Source: Corynebacterium xerosis NBRC 16721 = ATCC 373 (GTDB taxonomy: Bacteria; Actinomycetota; Actinomycetes; Mycobacteriales; Mycobacteriaceae). From it: a stretch of DNA of 64,000 nucleotides. The notes beneath the pieces are model-generated. The model ran no database searches. It was not told the origin of the DNA and was given only the letters and a program-made list of their open reading frames with translations. Positions 8,714-16,128 of the stretch are shown piece by piece. Both the position numbers and the translations under genes were made by a program. The stretch's first letter is position 1. Each line of letters begins with the position of its first letter. Location: assembly GCF_001552415.1 (NCBI RefSeq), contig NZ_BCRD01000001.1, forward strand, positions 372,001 through 436,000, in the 5' to 3' direction.

Positions 8714-8800
8714 ATGTCGATGATGCTCACGCAACGGCTCTGGCTGGACCAGGGCCACGTCCACGGGGACATGTGTCCGCGCCCCGTGGCATTCGCCTGA
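8714..8800 (+). CDS. Putative leaderless 28-residue leader peptide
   Basis: ATG at 8714 sits seven bases after the -10-like TACGGT. It opens a 28-codon frame ending TGA at 8798-8800 with one cysteine (MSMMLTQRLWLDQGHVHG, then a tail with DMCPRP). Its LTxR...H...D...C layout recalls the short leaderless leader peptides seen in actinobacteria ahead of sulfur-transport genes. The next gene, 242 bp downstream, is a DAACS symporter, a family that includes cystine carriers. Translation and regulatory function are unproven. Confidence 0.35.
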   Translation: MSMMLTQRLWLDQGHVHGDMCPRPVAFA

Positions 8801-8965
8801 CCGGATCCCCGCCGGTGCCCGCCCCTGGGCCCCTTTCCCGGATCCCCGACATCCCCTGACGTCCCCCGGATTTTTCGACGTCACCCGGCGCCACCCGAAC
8901 TCGTCCGGCGCCGTCCGACGCTCCGCCGCTTTCCGCGCCGTGTGAACCACCGCGCCGGACCGGAC

Positions 8966-8976
8966 CGTCGTAAAGC
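8966..8976 (+). repeat. Dispersed motif CGTCGTAAAGC, intergenic copy
   Basis: An exact copy of the 11-mer lies 66 bp upstream of the symporter start codon. Confidence 0.8.
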
Positions 8977-9042
8977 GGACGTTCCCATCCGAGACGCCGC
9001 GTTCCTCCCATCCTTTTCCCATCCCATGGAAAGGCTCTTTTC

Positions 9043-10566
9043 GTGAGCACAGAATCTTCCGCGGCCACTTCCGCCGCGGCCTCGAACGCGGCCGCCGACC
9101 CGGGCACCACCGGGCGCCGCCGCATTCTCCCCGCCTGGGCCACCGGTTTCGGCGCCCAGGTCATCTACGGCCTTATCATCGGCCTCATCCTCGGCTTCAT
9201 CGCCCGAGGCACCGGCGAGGGCTCCGGCCTGCGCGCCGTGCTCGACTCCGTCGGCGGCGCATACGTGCAGCTGCTGAAGCTGATGGTGCCGCCGCTGGTG
9301 GTCACCGCCGTCATCACGTCGGTGGCGAACCTGCGCAAGGTCACCAACGCCGCGCGCCTGGCTGTGTCGACGCTGCTGTGGTTCGCGGCGACGTCGCTGA
9401 TCTCGGTCATCGCGGGCATCCTCATCGGCTTGTGGGTCAAGCCCGGCGTCGGCGCCGGCGTCGATGCCGCGGCCGCCGAAGCCCCGTCGTCCACCGGTTC
9501 GTGGTGGGCGTTCCTGGCCGGCGTGGTGCCGGAGAACATCCTCGGCCTGGGCGTGAACCTCTCCGAGGACGGCGCCGACCCCGCATTCAACGTCCTGCAG
9601 CTGCTGGTCATCTCCATCGCGCTGGGCATCGCCGCGGTCAAGGTCGGTGCCCCGGCGGAGCCGTTCCTGCGCGGCACGGAGTCGCTGCTGCAGATCATCC
9701 AGAAGGTCCTCTGGTGGATCATCCGCCTGGCGCCGATCGGCACCGCGGCCCTGATCGGCCGTGCCGTCGCCGAGTACGGCTGGGATGCGCTCGGGTCGCT
9801 GGGCAAGTTCACCATCGCCATCTACATCGGCCTGATCGTGGTCATCGGCGTGATCTACCCGGCGGTGCTGCGCCTCAACGGCATCCCCGTCGGCGCGTTC
9901 TTCAGCCGCGTGTGGCCGGTGACGTCGCTGGGCTTCGTCACCCGCTCGTCGATGGGCGTCATGCCGGTGACGCAGCGCGTCACGGAGCGCCGCCTCGGCG
10001 TGCCCCGCGAGTACGCCTCCTTCGCCGTGCCGCTGGGCGCGACGACGAAGATGGACGGTTGCGCCGCGATTTACCCGGCCATCGCCGCCCTGTTCGTCGC
10101 GCAGTTCTACGGCCTGGAGCTGGGCATGACGGATTACCTGCTCATCGTCATCGTCTCCGTGCTGGGTTCGGCGGCCACCGCCGGCACCACCGGCGCGACG
10201 GTCATGCTCACCCTGACGCTGTCGACCCTGGGCCTGCCGCTGGAGGGCGTCGGCCTGCTGCTGGCCGTCGAGCCGATCGTCGACATGGGCCGCACCGCCG
10301 TCAACGTCACGGGCCAGGCGCTGGTTCCGGCGGTCGTCGCCAAGCGCGCCGGCATCATCGATCCGGCCGCGTTCGAGGGCGAGCCGCGTTCGCTTGACGA
10401 CGACCCGGCCGATTCCGAGTCTGGCACCGTCGCCGACACCACCGGTTCCGAGTCCGCCGGTTCCACCACCGCCGTTGCGGGTTCGGCGTCGGATGCGGGT
10501 CGAGAGGCGTCGCAAAGCAATGAGTCCGGCGACCGCGGCCGGGCCGGGGTTTCCTCCTCGCGTTAG
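9043..10566 (+). CDS. Dicarboxylate/amino acid:cation symporter (DAACS family)
   Basis: This 507-residue membrane symporter has about eight transmembrane segments plus two hairpins. Family landmarks include LLKLMVPPLVVTAVIT in helix 3, the serine-containing HP1 (TSLGFVTRSSMGVMPVTQ), GATTKMDGCAAIYPA in helix 7, GTTGATVMLT (HP2) and DMGRTAVNVTGQAL in helix 8. Family members import glutamate, aspartate, C4-dicarboxylates or cystine with Na+ or H+; the substrate cannot be fixed by eye. The start is GTG 9043, with GGAAAGG about 9 bases upstream. The C-terminal ~65 residues are a Ser/Ala/Asp-rich tail containing two motif copies in opposite orientation (10392 and, with one substitution, 10508), suggesting this tail is recent and expendable. 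Confidence 0.88.
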   Translation: MSTESSAATSAAASNAAADPGTTGRRRILPAWATGFGAQVIYGLIIGLILGFIARGTGEGSGLRAVLDSVGGAYVQLLKLMVPPLVVTAVITSVANLRKVTNAARLAVSTLLWFAATSLISVIAGILIGLWVKPGVGAGVDAAAAEAPSSTGSWWAFLAGVVPENILGLGVNLSEDGADPAFNVLQLLVISIALGIAAVKVGAPAEPFLRGTESLLQIIQKVLWWIIRLAPIGTAALIGRAVAEYGWDALGSLGKFTIAIYIGLIVVIGVIYPAVLRLNGIPVGAFFSRVWPVTSLGFVTRSSMGVMPVTQRVTERRLGVPREYASFAVPLGATTKMDGCAAIYPAIAALFVAQFYGLELGMTDYLLIVIVSVLGSAATAGTTGATVMLTLTLSTLGLPLEGVGLLLAVEPIVDMGRTAVNVTGQALVPAVVAKRAGIIDPAAFEGEPRSLDDDPADSESGTVADTTGSESAGSTTAVAGSASDAGREASQSNESGDRGRAGVSSSR

Positions 10567-10575
10567 CCTGGTGGC

Positions 10576-11427
10576 ATGACCGAGCTTTCCCGCGCCCTGT
10601 CCAGCCAGCTGGCCTCCGTCGACGAGTGGCCCGTGAAGTCCGTGTGCGCCGCCGCCCGCGGCGCCGATGGCCGGTGGGTCGTCCATGGCGACGATTCCCG
10701 CGTGTACGGCCTGGCCAGCGTGACCAAGCTGCTGTCGGCGCACGCGATGCTGGTGGCGGTGGAGGAGGGCGTGTTCGAGCTCGACGACGAGCTGGAGCCG
10801 CCCGGGGCCACCGTGCGCCATTTGCTGTCGCACGCCGGTGGCGTGGGGTTCGCCTCGCGCAAGCCGGAGAAGGCGCCGGGGGAGCGTCGGCTGTATTCCT
10901 CGGCGGGCTTCGACATCATCGCCGACCGCGTCGCCGAGGAGACCGGCATGAGCTTCCCGCAGTACCTGCGGGCGGCGACGTTCGAACCTCTGGGCATGGG
11001 CTCGTCGGTGCTGCACGGCTCTGCCGGGCACGGCGGCGAGGGGTCGGTGGGGGATCTGATGCGCTTCGCCGATGAGATCCTCGACCCGGCCGTCCTGCAC
11101 CCGGATACGGTCGCCGAGGCGTTGACCGTGCAGTTCCCGGGGTTGGACGGCGTGGTGCCCGGTTATGGTTCGCAGAAGCCGGCCGATTGGGGGCTGGGTT
11201 TCGAGATCTTTTCCCGCCCCGAGTCCCGTCAGGGCCTGTGGTTCGGTGAGTCGATGCCCGGCGATGCGGCAGGCCATTTCGGCCAGGCCGGCACGTTCCT
11301 GTGGGTTCACGCGCCGACCGGCCGCGCCGCCGTGGTGCTCACCGACCGGCCCTTCGGCGATTGGGCCAAGCCCCTGTGGGCCGACTTCAACGACGAACTG
11401 TGGGGCGTCTTCGACGACGCCGAGTAG
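10576..11427 (+). CDS. Serine hydrolase, beta-lactamase (class C/esterase) fold
   Basis: The 283-residue protein of the beta-lactamase-related family has a catalytic SxxK motif (SVTK near residue 47) and a tyrosine motif YSSAGFDIIADRV near 103. The substrate-binding region RHLLSHAGGVGF is typical of the family. No signal peptide is visible, so it is probably a cytosolic esterase or peptidase rather than an antibiotic-resistance enzyme. It starts 9 bp after the symporter stop; TAGCCT, which overlaps that stop, lies six bases before the ATG, so it may also have its own leaderless transcript. Confidence 0.85.
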   Translation: MTELSRALSSQLASVDEWPVKSVCAAARGADGRWVVHGDDSRVYGLASVTKLLSAHAMLVAVEEGVFELDDELEPPGATVRHLLSHAGGVGFASRKPEKAPGERRLYSSAGFDIIADRVAEETGMSFPQYLRAATFEPLGMGSSVLHGSAGHGGEGSVGDLMRFADEILDPAVLHPDTVAEALTVQFPGLDGVVPGYGSQKPADWGLGFEIFSRPESRQGLWFGESMPGDAAGHFGQAGTFLWVHAPTGRAAVVLTDRPFGDWAKPLWADFNDELWGVFDDAE

Positions 11428-11469
11428 TGGCGGTTCGGCGGCCTGACGCGGGGGATTCGCCGGGGCCCG

Positions 11470-13146
11470 TTACCCGCGGACGTTCGCGCCGATGACGGCC
11501 GGGACCGTGACGGGCTCGTCGCCGAAGAGCTCGCGCTGGTATTCGTCCTGCTCGAAGTCGCGTCCGACACCCCGGATCGTGCCGACGTTCGTCTCGCCGC
11601 GGTGCGTGCCGTGGCGGTTGGCGCCGAGTGCGTGGGCGGTGCCGCCATTCTTGCTTGACGACGCCGTGCCCTGCGCAGTCGCCCCGAGAGGGCCGGTGCG
11701 GGCCACCGCGGTGGTCGATGGCGTTTTGCCGGACCCAGTGACCGGGTGTCCTCCGGTGCCGAAGCTGCCGCGGGAGCGGGCCGCGGCACCGTTGCCGACT
11801 CCGCCCGCGCCGCCGGCACCGGGTCCGCCGATCCTGCCGCCGCCGGTGCCTCCGAGCCCGGCCATCGCGCCGATGCCGGAGGCGCCACGGGAACCGGCGC
11901 CGGCCGCACCGCCGGTGCCGGAGGTTGCTCCTGCGGGGGCCATGCCGGTGGGGGCGGGAGGCATCGCGCCACCGGAATTGATGGAGGCCGGGGCCGTCGC
12001 ACCCGACGGCGTCATGGGGGCGGAGGTGCCGGGCAGCGTGGGCACCGGCCCGGACGTCGAGGGCGCCATCGGCACGGTCGACGGGGTGCCGCCGGCCGGG
12101 GTCATGCCGTTGGGACCGGAAATGGGGCCGGCGGTGGCCGGTGCCATGGACGAAGCCGCCGACGCCGGTGCCGCGGCCGCCGAGGTCATGCCCGCCGGGG
12201 CGAGTCCCACTTGGGATGCGCCGGCGATGCCGTGTCCGCCGTTGATGCCGGATGCGACGAGGTCGGGGGCGCTGACGGAGAAGTCGGGTTGGGTGAGGTT
12301 CGGCAGCGTCGGCACGGCCGTCTGCAATTGGCCGAGGTAGGGGCCGCCGACGAAGGCGGCGATTTCGGCGCGTTCGAAAGCTTCGCGGGCGGCCGCGTCG
12401 GGGATCGCCTGCGATTGGTTGGCGATCGAGCCGAGGACGTTGATGGCCATGGCTTTCACTGCGGGAAGTGCGCCGAGGTGGCCGGTGATGGCGCGGGCGG
12501 AGACGGCGACGTTGGCCACTCGGCCCGCCAGGCCGGTGAGGCTGGCGGCGGCGGCGTCGAATGCGGCGCCTTCGTTGTCGGCGGCGAGTTTCAGGGCGGC
12601 GTCGGCCAGCGTGGTTGAAAGGGCGGTCATGCGGGAGGCGTAGCCGGTCCAATACGTGATGGCGTCGCCGACGGCGGCGTCGTTGGTGGCGGAGAACTTG
12701 CCGAGCAGCGATTCCGCTGTTTCCGCTACTTCTGGACCGACGACGGCGGGGGTGAAGACAAGATTGCCGGGGTTGAACGGTGGGCGGGCGCCGAAGGCAT
12801 GGTGCACGATGCCGTTGGCCACCTGGAGCTTCTTCGGGGCGTTGAGCGGGTCGATGGATTCGAAGGCGGCGCCGGTGTCCATTTCATGGGATTCGAGCGC
12901 GGTGACCATCGATTTCAGGTTCGCCGCGGACCATTGGATTTCGGCGTCGATGGCGGCGGAGACGACGACCGAGCACCCCGACGACCCCACGATCGCCGAC
13001 GAATGCTGGGTGGCGACCATCTGCATCGACGGCACGGGGGAGTACCCGGCGAGCGAAGGAGTGGCGTTCAAACTCGCGTTGAAAGCCTCTGAATGAAGCG
13101 TGGCTTGAACTTCAGAAATAGAAGTTAAAGTTGCCTTAAACTGCAT
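11470..13146 (-). CDS. Large Ala/Gly/Pro-rich protein, possibly secreted or PPE/ESX-like (unknown)
   Basis: A 558-residue protein I do not recognise. Residues ~1-300 are predicted helical with an alternating polar pattern (TYWTGYASRMTALSTTLADA, LTGLAGRVANVAVSARAITG), which recalls the helical N-terminal domains of mycobacterial ESX-associated proteins. Residues ~300-510 are a low-complexity Gly/Ala/Pro/Ser/Thr region. The C-terminus is charged and looks conserved (DFEQDEYQRELFGDEPV). There is no signal peptide and no canonical YxxxD/E export signal. The start at 13146 is favoured by GGGGGA six bases upstream; it overlaps the stop of the upstream lipoprotein gene by 11 bp (ATGCAGTTTAA), implying translational coupling. 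The motif copy at 11653 encodes part of SSSKNGG. Confidence 0.6.
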   Translation of the reverse strand: MQFKATLTSISEVQATLHSEAFNASLNATPSLAGYSPVPSMQMVATQHSSAIVGSSGCSVVVSAAIDAEIQWSAANLKSMVTALESHEMDTGAAFESIDPLNAPKKLQVANGIVHHAFGARPPFNPGNLVFTPAVVGPEVAETAESLLGKFSATNDAAVGDAITYWTGYASRMTALSTTLADAALKLAADNEGAAFDAAAASLTGLAGRVANVAVSARAITGHLGALPAVKAMAINVLGSIANQSQAIPDAAAREAFERAEIAAFVGGPYLGQLQTAVPTLPNLTQPDFSVSAPDLVASGINGGHGIAGASQVGLAPAGMTSAAAAPASAASSMAPATAGPISGPNGMTPAGGTPSTVPMAPSTSGPVPTLPGTSAPMTPSGATAPASINSGGAMPPAPTGMAPAGATSGTGGAAGAGSRGASGIGAMAGLGGTGGGRIGGPGAGGAGGVGNGAAARSRGSFGTGGHPVTGSGKTPSTTAVARTGPLGATAQGTASSSKNGGTAHALGANRHGTHRGETNVGTIRGVGRDFEQDEYQRELFGDEPVTVPAVIGANVRG

Positions 13147-13774
13147 GAATTCCCCCGAAAAGTTCATGGTAGATGTGCTTAGTTTCGGCGCAGGCGCTTT
13201 CAATTGTCTGGTGATTAGAGAATCCACCAACACCCGTTAGCGCTCCGACCAGTCCATTGGGTGTCTCGACACCGGTGAAGCAGGACTCTCCAAAGAGATT
13301 CGGCGCTTTGATGACGGCGATGCCTATCCCGCGTGACTCTTCGTAGGACACTTGAGAGCCTTCCACCAAGAACTCCGCCGGATTCTTGGAAAACGAGAAG
13401 AGGACTATCCCCGTTGAGTCCTTGATGATTGAGCATGTCTTCTCGGCAGGCTCATCGCGCCGGACTGTCCCGAACGACGGCTGCGTCCATCCGTTCCGAA
13501 GTGCCACTTCATAGGCCTCCGTATCGCACGGGTTCTTCAGCACGAAGTCCGGCGCGGAGTAGTCGTAGTGGCCGTCGGGGCCGAGCCGCGCGTCGCCGGG
13601 CTGCGGCGGGTCATTCGGCGGCAAGACTCCCGGCGGCAGGGCCGTGGCTTCTTCTTCACCGGTGCGACCGCCGTCGGTTGCCCCGGATGCGGTGCATGCG
13701 CTCAACCCCGCAGCGCCCATCACGGCGATGCACGCGGCCGCGGTGACGCGCCCCATGCGCGTTGTCGGTGCCAT
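13136..13774 (-). CDS. DUF3558-like lipoprotein
   Basis: A 212-residue lipoprotein with signal sequence and lipobox GLSAC (Cys ~24). After a proline/acid linker comes a DUF3558-like domain with paired cysteines (KNPCDTEAYEVALRNG, EKTCSIIKDSTGIVLF, GESCFTGVETPNGL, and ESACAETKHIYHE). The start is ATG 13774, preceded by GGGGGGAT. The downstream Ala/Gly-rich gene overlaps its 3' end, so the two are made together and are probably functional partners at the envelope. The function of the family is not known to me. Confidence 0.75.
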   Translation of the reverse strand: MAPTTRMGRVTAAACIAVMGAAGLSACTASGATDGGRTGEEEATALPPGVLPPNDPPQPGDARLGPDGHYDYSAPDFVLKNPCDTEAYEVALRNGWTQPSFGTVRRDEPAEKTCSIIKDSTGIVLFSFSKNPAEFLVEGSQVSYEESRGIGIAVIKAPNLFGESCFTGVETPNGLVGALTGVGGFSNHQTIESACAETKHIYHELFGGIHAV

Positions 13775-14015
13775 TGGATCCCCCCGAATCTCAAGAATCG
13801 AACGCGCAACGGTGTGTCGTACGCGCACGACAAGAGTTCTAACACCGGTCGCCGCCCTTCGCTCGGCGAGCAGCACCGCCCACCTCCGGGCACCCCTCCA
13901 AACCTCAACGAACACTTCAATGTTCGGGGGTGTCAACCTCGACTTGACCCTTGTCGCACGTCGCCCACCAGTAGACACTGGCCCCATCAGTTGACTTGGG
14001 CATCGCTGCTCGGGG

Positions 14016-14026
14016 CGTCGTAAAGC
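14016..14026 (+). repeat. Dispersed motif CGTCGTAAAGC, intergenic copy
   Basis: An exact copy lies in the 410-bp divergent gap 13775-14184 between the lipoprotein and the DUF3145 gene. The gap otherwise shows only the hairpin at 14130-14154. Confidence 0.8.
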
Positions 14027-14129
14027 ACGAAGCCGCACCGCGGCCGACCGCAACCAGACGACCCACCGACGAGCGGCGACGTCCCGGCGACGAGGGCGTA
14101 GGGGAAGACGAGCCTCGTCTTGGGGCGGA

Positions 14130-14154
14130 GCGCCACCGGCACCACCGGTGGCGC
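14130..14154. other. Stem-loop ahead of the DUF3145 gene
   Basis: A perfect 10-bp stem GCGCCACCGG/CCGGTGGCGC closes a CACCA loop 30 bp before the start codon at 14185. It could be a terminator or an mRNA leader structure; no T-run follows. Confidence 0.5.
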
Positions 14155-14184
14155 CCCGTCTCTTCGCCGACACCGCAGGTGACC

Positions 14185-14856
14185 ATGTCCCGACATGACT
14201 CGACCGGAGTGCTGTGGATCCACGCAGCGCGACCGGCCCTCACGCCGCACGTCGCGTGGGCCCTCGCCCGCGCCGGAATGACGCTGCCCGACGGCACCCG
14301 CCCGGCAGCGTCGATCTGGCGCACCCGCCCCGACGACGCCACCCGCGTCTGCGCCGAAATCGAATGGCGCGGACCCGCGGGCGCCGCCGCGCGCCTGGTC
14401 GGCGATCTCGCGCGCTGGCCGGACCTCACCTTCGAAATCACCGAGGACCCGGCCGCCGACATCCCGGGCGACCAGGGCCAGCGCCACTGCCACGTCCCCG
14501 CGCTGGGCACGTGGTCCGGCGTCACCGACGCCGCCGGCGACATTCAGATCGGCGAGCAGCGCCTCCGCGCCATCATGGCCGCCCACCGCGGCGACGCCCC
14601 CGGCATGGCCCGCGCCCTCGACGCCGAGCTCGGCACCGCCTGGGACGCCGCCCTAGAACCCCTGCGCCCCGGCACCTCCGGTTTCGAGGCGTGGGAGCCG
14701 GTCGCCGCCGTTTCCGATTCGGGATCGCTTGACGACGCCCCCCCGGACGCCTCAACCGCCCTCCCGCAGGGCGAACCGGGGGAGGGCGCCGCCGGGGACG
14801 GCGAGGGCATCATCTGCGACGTGATGGAACTGCTGCCCCGGCGTGCCGTGATGTGA
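14185..14856 (+). CDS. DUF3145 family protein
   Basis: This 223-residue actinobacterial protein of unknown function matches DUF3145 throughout: STGVLWIHAARPALTPHVAW at the N-terminus, IEWRGPAGAAARLVGDLARW, FEITEDPAAD, LGTWSGVTDAAGDI, and LGTAWDAALEPLRPG. A Ser/Asp/Gly-rich linker near residue ~181 contains an exact motif copy (14727-14737, SLDD), and a short tail follows. It is convergent with the acyl carrier protein gene, whose stop is only 9 bp away. The ATG at 14185 is preferred over the GTG two codons upstream. Confidence 0.85.
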   Translation: MSRHDSTGVLWIHAARPALTPHVAWALARAGMTLPDGTRPAASIWRTRPDDATRVCAEIEWRGPAGAAARLVGDLARWPDLTFEITEDPAADIPGDQGQRHCHVPALGTWSGVTDAAGDIQIGEQRLRAIMAAHRGDAPGMARALDAELGTAWDAALEPLRPGTSGFEAWEPVAAVSDSGSLDDAPPDASTALPQGEPGEGAAGDGEGIICDVMELLPRRAVM

Positions 14857-14865
14857 CGGCGGGGG

Positions 14866-15243
14866 CTACTTCTCGCGGCCGGATTCGACGTGGGAGATCA
14901 CGTCGCCGAGGGTCTTCATGCCGGTAACGTCCTCGTCGCCGAAGCGCACGCCGGTCTCTTCCTCGCAGCGCACGAGCAACTCGACCACGCCGAGACGGTC
15001 GAGCCCGATGTCGCCGCGCAGAGTCGAATCCAGGCCGGGGGCCTCCTCGGGTGCCTCGTCGCCGAGGATGCGCAGCAGCACGTCGGTGACTTCCGCACGG
15101 GCACCGGTCAGCCCATCGAGCGCGGTGCCGCCGGCGCCCCGGCCGCCCGACTTCCCGCCGGATCCGCCGGAAGTCGAATCACCGGCCGCGCCGGCACCGT
15201 CGCCAAGCAAAGCACTGAGGGCATCGCCCAAGCTGCTGGTCAT
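14866..15243 (-). CDS. acpM: Acyl carrier protein homolog (AcpM-like) lacking the phosphopantetheine serine
   Basis: A 125-residue protein whose last ~80 residues have the carrier-protein four-helix pattern. The position of the invariant DSL is occupied by DRL (GLDRLGVVELLVRCEEETG), encoded GAC CGT CTC around 15000. After that, DEDVTGMKTLGDVISHVES resembles mycobacterial AcpM helix 3-4. A Gly/Ser-rich N-terminal extension (~45 residues) precedes the domain. Known ACPs carry 4'-phosphopantetheine on this Ser, so this protein should not be acylated in the usual way. Location near aceE matches mycobacterial acpM. A one-codon sequence error or a diverged, non-carrier role are the alternatives. 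Confidence 0.75.
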   Translation of the reverse strand: MTSSLGDALSALLGDGAGAAGDSTSGGSGGKSGGRGAGGTALDGLTGARAEVTDVLLRILGDEAPEEAPGLDSTLRGDIGLDRLGVVELLVRCEEETGVRFGDEDVTGMKTLGDVISHVESGREK

Positions 15244-15285
15244 GTCCGCTCCATCCGTCGGTCCGCGAGAAGGTCACGTCCCAGG

Positions 15286-16125
15286 CTACAGAGCGGGCTC
15301 CCGCGCAGGCCGCGATGGCTCCCACCAGCGGTCGCGCGCGGGGACGCCGATCACGTCGAGCTCCGGGTAGCGCAACGCGGTCAACGTCCCGCCGAAAACG
15401 CAGCCCGTGTCCAGGCACATGGTGTTGTTCACCCACTCGGCCCGCGTGACCGGCCAGTGCCCGTAGACCACCCTGGCCGCACCTGAATAGTCCCGCTCCC
15501 ATTCGCGGCGGATCGGCATGCCGTCGGGGGCGCGCCCTCCGACGTCGCCGTACAGCGCGAAGGCCCGGGCTTCCCGCGACGCACGGCCGTGGAACTCCTC
15601 CTTCAACCCCGCGTGCACCACGACGAGATCGCCGCCCGCGAGAACGAGGTGGATGGGCAGGGCCCGCAGGAAACCCCGCACCCGTTCCGGGAAATCGGGC
15701 TCGGCCGGGTGGGCGCGCCCGTCGGGGGCCACCCGCCGCCCCTCGGCCACCGCCCCGATCTGCTCCAGCGACTCCGCCAGCCCGTGGTGGACGGTCACGT
15801 CGGCACCACCCAACGCGCGGGCGAGCTTCCAATCGTGATTGCCCATCACGCACAGCGCGTCACCGGCGTCGCACATGCCCATCACCAACCGCAGCACGCC
15901 GGGAGTGTCCGGCCCGCGATCGACGAGGTCCCCGACGAACACCGCGACGCGGCCACCGGGATGAGATGCACGAACCGGGCGCCCCACCTCGTCGGCGCCG
16001 ACGTCCCAGCCGAGCCTCGTCAGCAAGTCGACGAGCTCGGCCAGGCAACCGTGGACGTCACCGATGACGTCGAACGGCCCGCGCAGGTGCCGAAGGTCGT
16101 GGGGAGCCCGGTCCTCGTCCGTGAT
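15286..16125 (-). CDS. Metallophosphoesterase (PrpE/diadenosine tetraphosphatase-like), start unclear
   Basis: A calcineurin-type phosphoesterase with all metal motifs: GDVHGC at the N-terminus, GDLVDRGPD, GNHDWK, and later histidines in VVHAGLKEE and VVYGHWPVT. Such enzymes hydrolyse Ap4A-type nucleotides or phosphoproteins. The frame upstream of GDVHGC runs without any ATG, GTG or TTG back to the TAG that ends aceE, which is in the same frame. The first TTG (16026) would remove GDVHG. I therefore give the frame from an ATC (16125) just after that TAG; a CTG start, readthrough of aceE or a sequence error are alternatives. It is 279 residues if started there. Confidence 0.75.
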   Translation of the reverse strand: MTDEDRAPHDLRHLRGPFDVIGDVHGCLAELVDLLTRLGWDVGADEVGRPVRASHPGGRVAVFVGDLVDRGPDTPGVLRLVMGMCDAGDALCVMGNHDWKLARALGGADVTVHHGLAESLEQIGAVAEGRRVAPDGRAHPAEPDFPERVRGFLRALPIHLVLAGGDLVVVHAGLKEEFHGRASREARAFALYGDVGGRAPDGMPIRREWERDYSGAARVVYGHWPVTRAEWVNNTMCLDTGCVFGGTLTALRYPELDVIGVPARDRWWEPSRPAREPAL

Positions 16126-16128
16126 CGG

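Noticed and set aside
8677..8859. A 60-codon frame starting at 8677 ahead of the symporter
   Set aside because: Its start lies in the predicted -35 box and its composition is Pro/Arg/Gly-rich; the 28-codon frame at 8714 fits the promoter better.
11470..13146. YxxxD/E type VII secretion signal in EYQRELFGDE of the Ala/Gly-rich protein
   Set aside because: The residue at Tyr+4 is Leu, not Asp/Glu, so the canonical signal is absent.
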